DNA of 64,000 bases from Bin80 sp965220935 (GTDB lineage: Bacteria > Bacteroidota > Rhodothermia > Rhodothermales > Bin80): positions 3,906,001 to 3,970,000 of the forward strand of contig OZ244857.1 in assembly GCA_965220935.1 (NCBI GenBank). Reading direction: 5' to 3'. This document shows, piece by piece, positions 16,681 to 27,258 of this stretch (within the stretch, counting starts at the first letter, position 1; the number at the start of each line of letters is the position of its first letter). The translations under genes were made by a program, and so were the position numbers. The notes beneath the pieces are model-generated. The model was not told the origin of the DNA. It made no database searches and saw only the letters and a program-made list of their open reading frames with translations.

Positions 16681-19065
16681 ATGATTGTGCAACGGACGAC
16701 GATTTACGCATTACTTTTGGTTGGACTACTGGCTACATCGGCAGATGCTCAGCAGTCAGGTCTTTCTGTTCAACACATCATGCAGGATCCGTCAACGTTT
16801 ATCGGAGATTGGCCATCAATGCCTGTATGGAGTGAGGATGGGCAGACGCTCTACTTTGATTGGAATCCAATGGGTGAGTTTGAGAGCGATTCTCTTTTCA
16901 AGGTAACGCTTGACGATTTGACTCCACGTCAGGTCACGCGTGAAGAGCGACTCAATCAAGGTCCGATATTTACGGGTTGGAGGCATGGGGAGCATATCTA
17001 CACCTCTGATTTTTCTCGTAAGGTGTATGTTGAGCGAGGGGATCTCTATCTATACGATCGCGAAACGGCAGCGCAGACACGACTCACGCAAACCCGCGAC
17101 ATAGAACAATCTCCACGATTTTCCAGTGAAGGAGATGCAATCATCTTTCGGCGAAACAATAATCTTTTTAAATTATTCCTTGATTCAGCGACTTTGATAG
17201 AAGTAACAGATCTCAGAGATGGGTCAGAGCAGGCTGACGATCCATCTGATCCGCAGGAAAAATTCCTCATAGACCAGCAGTCCCGACTTTTTGATGTTAT
17301 TCGTCAAGAAACAGAAGAAGACGATCTTAGAGATGTTGCCCTGGAACAAGATGAAGATTTTTTGAATGTACCGCCGACGTGGTACGTCTCATCTAAGAGA
17401 ATCACTCAACTTCAAATTGATCCTACCGAGCGGTTTGTTTCGTTTGTCGCCTCCACTGAGGCTGAATCAGCGAAGCGCACTCAGGCATTGGATTGGGTGA
17501 CCGAAAGTGGATATACTGAACGACTCACGGCTCGTCCGAAAGTAGGTGCACCTATTGAAGATCGCAGGTTGTACATTCAGGATTTAGTCCGAGACACGAC
17601 CTATCAGATTGATCTGCATCAAATAGAAGGGGCTTATGATATGGCTGAATATCTGGAGGCTGCAGAGGTGGATTCATCTACGTCAAAGCGCGTCCTTTTT
17701 AGTTTTGGTCCGTATTGGAGTGCAAATGGTCAATACGGGGTTTTAGATGTGCGCGCTGATGACAACAAGGATCGCTGGTTAGTGCGACTTGATCCTATGA
17801 CAGGAACGTTGGATCTACTGAATCGGCAGCACGATGAGGCTTGGATTGCAGGTCCTGGCATTTCATGGTACGGGGGAAGGAGCACTGTAGGATGGCTTCC
17901 AGACAATCTGCATTTTTATTTTCAGAGTGAGGTAACTGGGTATAGCCATCTGTACACGGTCAACGTCAAAACGGGGGAGTTGCAACAATTAACTGATGGC
18001 TCGTTTGAGATCTTTGATCCGATGTTAGCTCGCAATGGGGAGACATGGTATTTTACAAGTAGTGAGGGGTCGCCATCGGTGCGGCATTTTTATCAAATGG
18101 CGATTGCAGGGGGTAATAGGCAGCAATTGACGACGCTATCTGGGCGCAATGCGGTGGCGATTTCTCCAGATGAGAACATTTTAGGCGTACGGAATTCATT
18201 GCAGAATCGGCCTCCAGAGATATTTGTACAGATGCCCATGAAGGCGCCAACGAGAGTGACGAATTCTCAATCCAGTGAATGGCTTGCCTATCCATGGCGC
18301 ATACCTGAAACACGCCCTATCATGGCATCAGACGGCGCCATGATTCCTGCGCATGTTTTTGAGCCAACTCAGCGTAATGGGGCCGCTGTACTCTTTGTTC
18401 ACGGTGCGGGGTATATGCAAAATGTTCATGATGGGTGGTCAGTTTACCACCGTGAGTACATGTTTCACAACCTCTTGGCGGATATGGGATATGTTGTGAT
18501 TCAGTTAGACTATCGCGCATCGGCGGGGTATGGTAGAGATTGGCGTACGGCGATATATCGCCATATGGGAGGTCGGGATCTTCAGGATTATGTTGATGCA
18601 TCGCGATATATCACAGAACACTACGGGATTGGTCCTGATCACATAGGGATTTACGGTGGTTCCTATGGTGGATTTATCACATTAATGGCATTGTTTACCG
18701 AAGCGGAGTACTTTGGGGCTGGGGCAGCGCTTCGCAGCGTGACCGATTGGGCCCACTATAACCATGGATACACATCTAACATATTGAATACGCCAGCCAC
18801 AGATTCACTCGCATTTGCGCGCAGTTCACCAATCAATTTTGCCGAAGGGCTTGAGGATCCGCTATTGATGCCTCATGGAATGGTAGACTTGAATGTACAA
18901 TTCCAAGATATTACCCGATTGGGTCAACGTCTGATTGAACTGGGCAAAGAAAACTGGGAAATAGCCCTCTACCCCGTTGAAGGGCATGGCTTTCAGGAGC
19001 CCTCAAGCTGGACTGATCAATACCGCCGAATTCTCAGGCTTTTTGAGACGCACATTCGGCCTTGA
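16681..19065 (+). CDS. Secreted S9-family prolyl oligopeptidase (DPP IV-like)
   Basis: 794-aa exported serine peptidase. A signal peptide (IYALLLVGLLATSADAQ) is followed by an N-terminal beta-propeller of WD-like PD40 repeats and a C-terminal alpha/beta hydrolase. Catalytic triad visible: S661 in YGGSYGGF, D736 in HGMVDLNVQ and H769 in EGHGF. Relatives cleave dipeptides or acylated residues from oligopeptides in the periplasm or at the cell surface and support growth on protein. The start is 10 bp after the helicase stop, so the two may share a transcript by position although they have no functional link. Confidence 0.9.
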   Translation: MIVQRTTIYALLLVGLLATSADAQQSGLSVQHIMQDPSTFIGDWPSMPVWSEDGQTLYFDWNPMGEFESDSLFKVTLDDLTPRQVTREERLNQGPIFTGWRHGEHIYTSDFSRKVYVERGDLYLYDRETAAQTRLTQTRDIEQSPRFSSEGDAIIFRRNNNLFKLFLDSATLIEVTDLRDGSEQADDPSDPQEKFLIDQQSRLFDVIRQETEEDDLRDVALEQDEDFLNVPPTWYVSSKRITQLQIDPTERFVSFVASTEAESAKRTQALDWVTESGYTERLTARPKVGAPIEDRRLYIQDLVRDTTYQIDLHQIEGAYDMAEYLEAAEVDSSTSKRVLFSFGPYWSANGQYGVLDVRADDNKDRWLVRLDPMTGTLDLLNRQHDEAWIAGPGISWYGGRSTVGWLPDNLHFYFQSEVTGYSHLYTVNVKTGELQQLTDGSFEIFDPMLARNGETWYFTSSEGSPSVRHFYQMAIAGGNRQQLTTLSGRNAVAISPDENILGVRNSLQNRPPEIFVQMPMKAPTRVTNSQSSEWLAYPWRIPETRPIMASDGAMIPAHVFEPTQRNGAAVLFVHGAGYMQNVHDGWSVYHREYMFHNLLADMGYVVIQLDYRASAGYGRDWRTAIYRHMGGRDLQDYVDASRYITEHYGIGPDHIGIYGGSYGGFITLMALFTEAEYFGAGAALRSVTDWAHYNHGYTSNILNTPATDSLAFARSSPINFAEGLEDPLLMPHGMVDLNVQFQDITRLGQRLIELGKENWEIALYPVEGHGFQEPSSWTDQYRRILRLFETHIRP

Positions 19066-19160
19066 TCCCGCTCATTAAATATGGTTTACTTTAATGGCTA
19101 AGTGTATTTTGCTGTCACGGTGTTGACGTGACCCCATAAGGACGAGTAGAGGATTGAATC

Positions 19161-20337
19161 ATGGCTGTCAATCTTTGGGGTAAGGTTTGTTACAAAGGCA
19201 CTTTTGCTGGTATTCTGCGTCAAGAGCCAGGAGATCGGTGTGTATTCACTTACGACGACAGTTATCTTCAGAGTGCTTTACTCGCCATTTCCTATACCTT
19301 ACCGCTTCAATCTGAACCTCATGACTGCGCGTATGGCTTGCATCCATTCTTTGATAATCTATGCGCTGAGGGCTGGCTCAAGAATGCACAGATGCGTGCG
19401 CTTGGTCTTCGCAGAGATGATCGCTTTGCGTTACTGCTTGCTTTTGGCTCGGATCTCGCGGGTGCTGTAAGCGTCATTGATCCAGCTGGAGAAATGACAA
19501 TGGAGCAGTTTGACTCTAAAAATATTGTAGCGCTTGTAGCAAGGGCATCTCTTTCTGGGGTTCAACCCAAGCTAGGCGCGATTAAAGAAGATGCTGTTTT
19601 TCGTGCTGCGGAGTACGGGCACGCTATATCGCTAAGCTCCCGTCAGGTACACTTCCTGATATTCTGGAACTTGAGTACATCACCACGCAGGCATGTGCGG
19701 CTCTTTTGCCGAAGATACGATTGTGGATATGACTTTGGCACCGCTTGCAGAGGTATCAGACACAGCTCTGCTCATCAAACGATTTGACAGGACCGAAGAC
19801 GGCCAGCAAGTGCATTTTGAGGAATTTAACCAGTTACTAGGTCACTGCTCGGAGGACAAATACGAGGCCTGCTATGAGCACATGGCTGATTTTATTCTCC
19901 AAAATGAAGGGGTATGTACGCACATAGAATGCGATTCGTTGTTTCGTCGAGTGATGGCCTGTATTCTTACTGGAAATACGGATGCACATCTAAAAAACTT
20001 CGCTATGGAGTACTCCGAAAGTGGGTTACACCTCGCTCCCTGCTATGATCTAGTTGCTACGGCTTGTTATGCTCAGTATCAGACACTGGCACTAGGAATC
20101 GGAGGTAGTAAGAATATGCGAATCGGCAGCGTTGGTCCGAAGCATATTACGCAATTGAGCAAGCTATTCGACCAAGCCCTGATGCTGGCAGTTTCTGATC
20201 TTGCGAGCTGTCTTGACAGGGCTCACAGTGCGATTGATGCTTCAATAGATGGCAATCAGTTACTACACAGGCAAATGGAGAAAAGATGGAACGGAACGTT
20301 CAGATCAATTGGGACTTACTTGTCAAAGAAGCAATGA
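19161..20337 (+). pseudogene. hipA: HipA-family kinase, two frameshifts
   Basis: Remnant of a HipA-type serine/threonine kinase, the toxin of type II HipBA modules. Homology runs through three frames. 19161 to about 19620 gives the N-terminal subdomain (DCAYGLHPFFDNLCAEGWL and SLSGVQPKLGA). About 19620-19715 in a second frame gives RYIAKLPSGTLPDILELEY. From about 19715 a third frame gives LIKRFDR and the catalytic NTDAHLKNF and PCYDLVAT. Both junctions are explained by one-base losses. The catalytic residues survive, so the decay is recent. No hipB antitoxin gene precedes it. A working hipBA pair of a different subgroup lies at 33452-34995. Independent sequencing error is the alternative reading, but two in one accessory gene makes decay likelier. 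Confidence 0.8.
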
Positions 20338-20633
20338 GAAACGAACGAAATAATTCAGCACGGTCTGGCTTCGATCAGCTAAGCTAGTCTCGAGTTTTGA
20401 GCGACAGAACGAAAATTATAATTGTCAATAGACAAATAGAAGTAATCCACCGAATTAAACATAATACACGCGTTAGATTCCCTTTATTTTATGAATAAAT
20501 AAGTTCATCCAATTTTATCTGATACGCCAATAACATATCTTTTGTGTGACATTTCTACGTTGTTAAATGCCACTTCGGGCACCTAAACGAGAGATATGGG
20601 TATATCATCTATATAATTGCCACATTTACAACA

Positions 20634-21764
20634 ATGGAAGCATTCACTGAATATCGAGGCCCCGCGGAGTTCTTTCACGGCCGTGACGAGGTTATCAATC
20701 CGTTCGTTCGCGTCCTTGCACACTACCGAACAAAAAATCGGGGCACCACATTCATCATCAAGGGGCCTCCAGGGTCGGGGAAGACTGCACTACTGCATGA
20801 GTTGTCGGAGCATGCAAAAATGAATGGGTACACAGTGAAGGGGAACCTCAATGCCCCCGACTTTCATGATCCCGCCCGCATGGCTGCAAAGTTGGGAGTG
20901 CCTCACACGCCCCGCAAGTCAAGGGGATGGAGTCTTGGGGGGAAATGGCTTGGATGGCGTGGAAAAAAGGAGACGCAGATGCAATCAGAGGTTGTTGATA
21001 TTATCAAGAAGGCTGCCCCAGCCGAGGGGCTAATCTTAGTGCTTGACGAAGCCCAGCATCTGGCAAAAATTGAAGGTCGTGGAGATGACGAGGATATGGC
21101 CATGGCCACGCTGGACATGATACATAATGGCGAGATCGGGGCCCCCGTAATCCTACTTGCGGGAGGGCTCGGCACTACGGATCTTGCGTTTGAATCACTT
21201 GGAATATCCCGCATTGAGGAGTCCTGCAGGGTCAGGCTGGGCCCATTAGACCCAGCCTCCACGCGTGCAGTCATTTATGACCACCTTCTACACCGATGTG
21301 GGCTAGATTCCCCACCACAGAATTGGGTTGAAGCCCTTGCTGAGCCTACGCATGGATGGCCTCATCACATTATGTGCTATGTTGAGTCTGCCAAGGAGTG
21401 CCTTGCCGCAAGTCATCATAAGCCGACTTCCGCAGCGCTCCAGCACACTCTGGAGGTGGGTAGGCTGCGCAAGATACATTATTACGAGGTTCGCGCTCAG
21501 GGCATATCCAAAAAACAGCGCCGCCTCATTGCAGAGTTATTCACAGACCTTCCTCCTGGCGGTACAGTAGACAAAGAAGATGTTATACAGGTCATTGAAG
21601 AGCATTATTCTAAAAAGGATGCTGTTGATGTCTTCTCGCGTGTTCTCCGCAAAGGCATCCTTGACGAGAGAGGGGATGGGGGGTTTGCCGTCCCGATCCC
21701 ATCTATGCAGGGGTGGTTGGTTGATGTGTATGTCAGGGGCAGAGATTTGGATGCTAAAAGGTAA
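20634..21764 (+). CDS. AAA/STAND-like ATPase, paralogue 2
   Basis: 376-aa paralogue of the ATPase at 1993-3252, with the same order of motifs: FFHGRDE (residues 13-19), Walker A GPPGSGKT (44-51), DEAQ (138-141), LLAGGLGTTD, THGWPHHIM, and the winged-helix-like end GFAVPIPSMQGWL. The stretch between Walker A and B is the least conserved and here contains a basic, glycine/tryptophan-rich insert (about residues 94-112) not shared with paralogue 1. The C-terminus is shorter and lacks the lysine-rich tail. Nearest neighbours are a dead hipA upstream and a decayed copy of its own 3' end downstream. Role unknown. The intact frame among wrecked neighbours suggests it is under selection or newly arrived. 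Confidence 0.8.
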   Translation: MEAFTEYRGPAEFFHGRDEVINPFVRVLAHYRTKNRGTTFIIKGPPGSGKTALLHELSEHAKMNGYTVKGNLNAPDFHDPARMAAKLGVPHTPRKSRGWSLGGKWLGWRGKKETQMQSEVVDIIKKAAPAEGLILVLDEAQHLAKIEGRGDDEDMAMATLDMIHNGEIGAPVILLAGGLGTTDLAFESLGISRIEESCRVRLGPLDPASTRAVIYDHLLHRCGLDSPPQNWVEALAEPTHGWPHHIMCYVESAKECLAASHHKPTSAALQHTLEVGRLRKIHYYEVRAQGISKKQRRLIAELFTDLPPGGTVDKEDVIQVIEEHYSKKDAVDVFSRVLRKGILDERGDGGFAVPIPSMQGWLVDVYVRGRDLDAKR

Positions 21765-21779
21765 TCTCCACCAGCTCAG

Positions 21780-22050
21780 GGTTTGAAGAAGAGAGAAAGG
21801 CCCAGAGGGATTGGGCGATAGCATTGAGGATTGCAAAACGCGTATCTCTGAAGAATATTCGACAATGTTCAACGAGAAGAAACCATGGAGCGCGAGGGCA
21901 TCATGTATGCACTTACGAATGAGTACTCTGAAGAAGAATCTGGCAATCTCTTTAGGAAAGGCACTTGAGCGGGGAATCATTGATGAGCGAGACGACGGGA
22001 ACTCTGGAATCCCAATTCTCTTCTGCGGTGGGTTAGACCTGCATCCAAAA
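21780..22050 (+). pseudogene. Decayed 3' fragment of a further AAA ATPase copy
   Basis: Directly after paralogue 2, the plus strand encodes pieces resembling the C-terminal end of the AAA family in two frames: MYALTNEYSEEESGNLFRK around 21905-21960, then ALERGIIDERDDGNSGIPI around 21964-22015, matching the segment VLRKGILDERGDGGFAVPI of the intact gene. A frame change separates them and the family end motif is lost. This looks like the leftover of a tandem copy. The open frame of about 129 codons covering it is not a genuine gene. Confidence 0.65.
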
Positions 22051-22444
22051 AGATCGGGTAGAATCATTTTCTTAAAATCAATTATTAATCATGAGGAGTC
22101 GCTAAGTCAGAAAATCTTGATCTCATATGAAAAACAGACGCAATGGTTATATCTTGACTGGAATCAATCAATGCGTAGTAATCTGTTTCTCAGTGAATAA
22201 TTGCCGTGGCTTGTTTGGCCTATGCCTTTAAAAGTGACAGGTGCGTCCACACTTCTTGAACTCTAAATGTGTCAAATATCGAGAACTGACGAATCACGGC
22301 ACAAAAAGATGATTAGCTTCGGTCTGGAGATGTTGGATCTTCAAGAATTCGAATGGATAGACGGAAATTCAGAAAGTGGGAACGGATTTCGCTCACTAGT
22401 CGTTCTAATATCGTAACTTAGTGTCAATCATTTAAATTTTCCCA
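22051..22444 (+). other. Gene-free stretch
   Basis: About 390 bases between the AAA remnant and the ThuA-like gene. It may hold further decayed AAA sequence at its left end and the promoter of the ThuA-like gene at its right end. I see no repeat or RNA gene. Confidence 0.4.
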
Positions 22445-23389
22445 ATGCGATTATTATCAATCATACTTATCACTTTATTTTTCACTGGATCTGTTTTTGC
22501 CCAAACGGATTCTGCACCCCATATCGTATTTGTTACAGGAGACGAAGAGTATCGCTCTGAAGAATCCATGCCAATGTTAGCCAAAATATTAAAGAGGGAT
22601 TACGGTTTTGAGGTTAGTGTATGTTATGCACTCAATGAAGATGGCATTATTGATCCGAATGTATTGGACAATATTGAAGGGCTTGAGAAGTTGGAAGACG
22701 CAGATATGATGGTCCTGTTTACGCGTTTTCGAGCACTCCCTGACTCTCAAGCGCAGTATATCTTGGATTTTGCTGAATCGGGTAAGCCAATGGCAGGATT
22801 CCGTACGGCCACACATGCGTTTTTGTACAAGGATGATGCGCAGCGAGAGGATCTGAATAATAATTGGCCCGCGCGAGTATTCGGTCAACAATGGATTACC
22901 CATCACGGCCATTTTGATGATGGTAATGCTCCCTTAACGCGTGTCGTCATTGCAGATGAGATGTCGTCACATTCGGTTCTAAATGGTGTTGGCGGGTTTG
23001 ATGCATATTCATGGCTGTATCATGTAGATGGGGGAGATTGGGAGTTACAAGGAGACAGTGAGGTACTTCTTATGGGCACAGCTTTACAATCAAATCATGA
23101 AAATGAAGGTCGTTTAGATCAGTATCCACTCACTAATCCAGTGGCATGGACAAAGACCTACACTGGAGAAAGTGGAGTTTCTGCGCGGGTATTTTTTACT
23201 ACATTAGGCCATCCATATGACTTTAAAGATGAATCTATGCGGAAGCTAGCTCTGAACGGCATCCTATGGGCTTTAGGTTACGACATTCCAGATGGCGGTG
23301 CCGATGTAACCCCTGCCGCGCCCTATGAGCCTAATAATTCTGGTTTTGGAGACAAGTTCAAACCAAATATGCGACCAGTTGATTTGTGA
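22445..23389 (+). CDS. Secreted ThuA-like domain protein
   Basis: 314-aa exported protein. Signal peptide in residues 1-19 (LLSIILITLFFTGSVFAQ). The mature part is a ThuA-like, glutamine-amidotransferase-fold domain: IVFVTGDEEYRSEESMPMLAKIL near the N-terminus, MVLFTRFRALPDSQAQYILDF, GFRTATHAF, and the end motif VFFTTLGHPYDF. ThuA-like proteins are tied to sugar utilisation or are found beside oxidoreductases and cytochromes in environmental bacteria; their chemistry is not settled. The usual catalytic cysteine of amidotransferases is not visible. Single gene, flanked by gene-free stretches. Confidence 0.85.
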   Translation: MRLLSIILITLFFTGSVFAQTDSAPHIVFVTGDEEYRSEESMPMLAKILKRDYGFEVSVCYALNEDGIIDPNVLDNIEGLEKLEDADMMVLFTRFRALPDSQAQYILDFAESGKPMAGFRTATHAFLYKDDAQREDLNNNWPARVFGQQWITHHGHFDDGNAPLTRVVIADEMSSHSVLNGVGGFDAYSWLYHVDGGDWELQGDSEVLLMGTALQSNHENEGRLDQYPLTNPVAWTKTYTGESGVSARVFFTTLGHPYDFKDESMRKLALNGILWALGYDIPDGGADVTPAAPYEPNNSGFGDKFKPNMRPVDL

Positions 23390-23753
23390 TGATTCATGGG
23401 GAAATTGCAATCATGTCAGATTTTGGCTGTAGAATGCTGGCCAAGAACTGATTGTTTAGCCTTTTCCTCAATCTACTCTCAGATCGGAAAATATCAGAGT
23501 TCTATTGGGCGATGACCTTGTAGTATGAGCATCGGTCAATTAAAAGAACTCAAGAGGTGCGTGCGACTTCGTTTGGGTAGGTTATAATCATAGCCACCCA
23601 GTACATTGTCTGTTTCGTGGTTATTCAGATTGAATATTGCACAGTGAGATTAAAATTGCATCTACAACCATCCTATCATTTGCCTCCAATGAAACAGTTC
23701 AACTTTTCAAAAATGCTGAAACTCTGTGGTCATCATGGCTGGACAAATGAATA
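23390..23753 (+). other. Gene-free stretch, possibly with the ruined 5' end of the methyltransferase gene
   Basis: About 360 bases. The right end (from about 23690) can be read as a poor start region for the broken methyltransferase gene that follows, but with stops in the relevant frame. Otherwise nothing is seen. Confidence 0.35.
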
Positions 23754-25887
23754 ATGGATCCGGGCTCTGGTTTTCTATCTGATTTATCTCCGCGGCAGTG
23801 GTTGCCTGATGGGTATCCGTTTCCCAGGCCAGCGAAGTTATTCCTTGGTCATGGTACGCTTGCTTTGGAGGTTGTTGTTGCTCAGGTTCCACATCAACCA
23901 AGTGATGGAGATATCAGAAAGATTTGGAATGCCCGAAAGGGAAATCGAGGCTGTCCAGTGCTACTGATAATTTTAACTCCCACTCAGGCCTCTCTTTGCG
24001 CCCTACGGGAGAAAAGCCGCCAATTTACCCAAATATGAATTCGGGGCAATTGGAACGCCTATGTCAAGAGCTGCTGGATCAACCTGATCGGCATTCTGCA
24101 CTTTCACTGCTATCTCAAACACTTCCTTCCTTTGACACTAAACTTCCTGGGCTTCGAAATGAAGGATTGTTCGCGCTCCATGAATTGGAGCATGGTGTGC
24201 CCCAACGTAACGATCTAAAACAAGCCTCAAAAAACGCAAAATCTACCCTTGAAAAAAAGGGGCTTGACTTACTCAATGCACTTGGCTTTTCTATTGAGCC
24301 TCTTGATAATCTGACAAGTGTACTACGCAGTAATGATCGCAAGGTCGCACTTGCTGTAATGTTACATGCCAATGAATCAGTGGAAGGAAATGAGCTGCGC
24401 TTTAATCAACTTTCTCCTGTCAGTTATACATTCAGAAAAGTAGATAATGAGGATATAAAGTGGATCATCTTTACACAAGAAAGTAGAATCCGCCTTTATA
24501 CAACCGATATCAATATAGGAGTGGGACGACGAGGTCGTACAGAGACCTATATTGAATGTCAGCCATGGCTGCTTGCGGATGATCATCTGCATTATCTATG
24601 GTTGATTTATTCTGCAGAGGCTCTGGGGGGTAGCATCTATGAGCTCTTGGATGGGTCTATGCGCTATGCGGGTGATCTCGCTCAAAGCCTTAGAGAGCGG
24701 ATCTATGAGCATGTTATGCCGGTATTGGCAGACGGCATCGCTCAAGCTCGCGGCATCCAAGAATTCGACACGGATCAACTGACGGTGACCTATGAAATGG
24801 CCCTTACGGTGCTGTTTCGACTTTTGTTTATCGCTTATGCTGAGGACCGTGATCTCTTGCCTTTCAAACATAATGAAGCTTATCGTAAGCGATCTTTAAA
24901 AGAAAAGGCTATTGAATTAGCAGCGTCTGTTACACATCAGATTGACATTGCAGAGGGTGCGACTCATTGGCAGGAGACGGTACATTTATTTGAGGCAATT
25001 TCCCATGGAAATACAGAGTGGGGAGTCTCCGCTTATGGTGGCGCTTTATTTTCAAGTGATGAGGCGATTTCCACTGTTGGTTTTGAACTCTCAAAATTAC
25101 ACTCGCTAATCAATGCTTTGAAACGGCTTTACGGCATCTTTTGGTGACTCAGACGGCTGAGGGGCAGTTAGGACCTGTTGACTTTAGATCACTCGGCGTT
25201 CGTGAATTTGGAACGATCTATGAGGGGCTACTGGAGTCGGGTCTTGCAAGAGCTGAAACCGATCTTGTGTTGAAAACGATTAAAAAGAACGATGTGTATG
25301 TTCCTGCAAAAGAGGGGCAGAAACCCGCGATCAAGGCAGGAGAGGTCTATCTGCACAACCGTTCTGGCGCACGAAAGTCATCGGGTAGTTATTATACGAA
25401 GGCGTTTGCAGTAGACTATCTTCTTGATGGAGCGCTGAAACCTGCTCTGAATGGTCATTTTGCACGGCTTGATGCACTGGATGACATTGATGCAGGTGAA
25501 TTATTCTTTGATTTTCGTGTTGCTGACATTGCAATGGGCTCGGGCCATTTTTTGATTAGTGCGATTGATGTGATGGAGCAACGGATGGCGGATTATCTAG
25601 CTAATCGCCCAATCCCATCGGTCATGAATGAGTTGCAAGCCCTGCGCTCAGTTGTTATGGACAGATTGAAAGAGATTAGGGGTTATGATCTTATTGAAGA
25701 CAGTCAGATTCTGCGCCGCCTTATAGCCCGACGGTGCATCTATGGCGTGGACATCAACCCCCTTGCAGTCAACCTATCTCGGCTTGCTATCTGGATTCAT
25801 ACATTCGTTTCAGGCTTACCCTTGTCTTTCCTTGATCATACACTGATTCTTGGAAATGCATTAGTCGGAGTTGGGACAATTAATGAA
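23754..25887 (+). pseudogene. Large class I SAM-dependent DNA methyltransferase (Eco57I/PglX-like), frameshifted and truncated
   Basis: Remnant of a large adenine methyltransferase of the restriction/BREX-like type. Segment 1 (23754 to about 24000) encodes VPHQPSDGDIRKIWNARKG and PVLLIILTP. Segment 2 (from about 24000) reads GEKPPIYPNMNSGQLERLCQELL and continues to about 25120. Segment 3 (from 25141) encodes FRSLGVREFGTIYEGLLES, SSGSYYTKAFAVDYLL, the SAM-binding motif VADIAMGSGHFLISA and VDINPLAVNLSRLAIW. Frame changes occur near 24000 and 25130. Homology stops at 25887, exactly where the tnpB element begins, before the catalytic NPPY motif that should follow. The remaining half is not found beyond the element, so the 3' part is deleted. 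This methyltransferase cannot be active. Confidence 0.8.
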
Positions 25888-25909
25888 GGGAATTATATAC
25901 GTGAGTACC
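25888..25909 (+). repeat. Left terminal inverted repeat of the tnpB element
   Basis: Outer sequence GGGAATTATATACGTGAG and on to TACC. It is the inverted partner of 27259-27280 with one mismatch (A/G at the fifth base). It sits only 3 bp beyond the tnpB stop codon. Confidence 0.85.
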
Positions 25910-25912
25910 TAT

Positions 25913-27156
25913 CTATTTGACGGCTACCTTTTGCGTATCCATTTCACGGCTCATAGGAGTCTCTAACGAGAACGCTCCTCCACGTGCAGATGCCCCAATC
26001 CCGGAGGCCTGTAATACATTCGCAGATGCATTGATATCTGCGTGATCCGTATGGCCACATGCCATACACTCAAATTTACTTTGTGTCTTACGATTGCCTT
26101 TCTCGGTATGACCACACTGGTTACAGCGTTGACTGGTATACTTCGGATCAACGAGAATCACGTTGCCAAACTTGTAATCACAATACGTATTGAACCGTCG
26201 CCATCCAGCGTTCTGTATGACGCGGTTCAACCCCGCCTTCGCCCTCACATTAGTTCCAGGGTTCTCAACCGTGCCCTTAGCAGACTTGGACATGTTCTTG
26301 ATCTTCAAATCTTCACGTTTCAACGTATGGGCTTTATTGGACAATTGACGGCTATGTTGATGCGCCGCATTCGTTCTGCAGTTCTTCTGTTTTCGCTTCC
26401 ACTTGTTGATCTTTCGCTTGGATCGACCAGATCCTTTCTGTTGTCGGGCTAACTTTCTTTGCCACCGACGAATCTTAATCTCCTTATCCGTTAAGTCAGG
26501 GCGGTAACATGCCCTGTTCACCATCCGTTGAGGAATACGAGATGTTATAGGTATTCACGTCAATGCCAATCTCTTTGCCATCGTCCACCTTCTCTGGTAG
26601 ATTAGTGACTTTGTAAATTACGCTCATCTTCCAGTACCGTCCGTCTTTCTTCACGGTGACTTCAATCGGCTCACCGTCTGGATAAGGATTAGCTCCTTTC
26701 CTACGAAACTTCATCCAGCCAATCTTACTGGATATGGACATCATTCCCTCGGATCTTAAACAATCCTTTGGTCGCCGTAAATGAATTGTGTTGAAACCGA
26801 TTATGGAACGTAGGATGATCACGTAATCCCTTGAAGAAAGCCTGCCACGCCTCGGCCTGATGCTTTAAGGTGTTTCGTACAATGTTGGACGAGTACTGAT
26901 TCAACCAAGAAATGGTTGGGCGAAAAGACGTGTATCTCCTACTTAATGACGGCCAGGTCAATTCTGGATTATCCTTATGTTCGTCTTTATAGTCCCTGTT
27001 GATTTGGTCAAGAAACGTATTCCATACAAACCTACATGCTCCACAAAGACCTGACAAGAGATGGGCTTTCCACTGCGTGCCCGGCAATAGACGATACTCC
27101 ACTCCACGATAGGAACAGTTTGAATCTAAAGGGTTAGAAGCCTTTCGAACAGGCAT
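25913..27156 (-). pseudogene. tnpB: TnpB (OrfB) RNA-guided nuclease, two frameshifts
   Basis: OrfB/TnpB protein of the IS200/IS605 type, spread over three frames. 27156 to about 26740 is the N-terminal part, with CGACRFVWNTFL and FTATKGLFKIRG. About 26740-26510 holds KIGWMKFRRKG and the first RuvC aspartate in GIDVNTYNISYSSTDG. About 26515-25913 holds RRWQRKLARQQKGS, the RuvC glutamate in LKREDLKIKN, the zinc ribbon CNQCGH and CMACGH, and the last aspartate in HADINASANVL. All catalytic residues survive, so only the two frame changes inactivate it. Known TnpBs cleave DNA guided by an RNA that overlaps the 3' end of the gene. Here only 3 bp separate the stop from the terminal repeat, so the guide RNA scaffold would have to lie inside the coding end. 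Confidence 0.85.
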
Positions 27157-27258
27157 GATGTCAAGGTTCAGTTGATGTTATGGTAAGCAATAGGGTAGAT
27201 TCACCTCTATCCTATTGCGTCTGTTATTCTCTCCAAAATAGAATGGTTCCATTCTTTG

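Noticed and set aside
21811..22200. Independent 129-codon gene
   Set aside because: Its recognisable part is a shifted fragment of the AAA C-terminus; the rest has no protein character.
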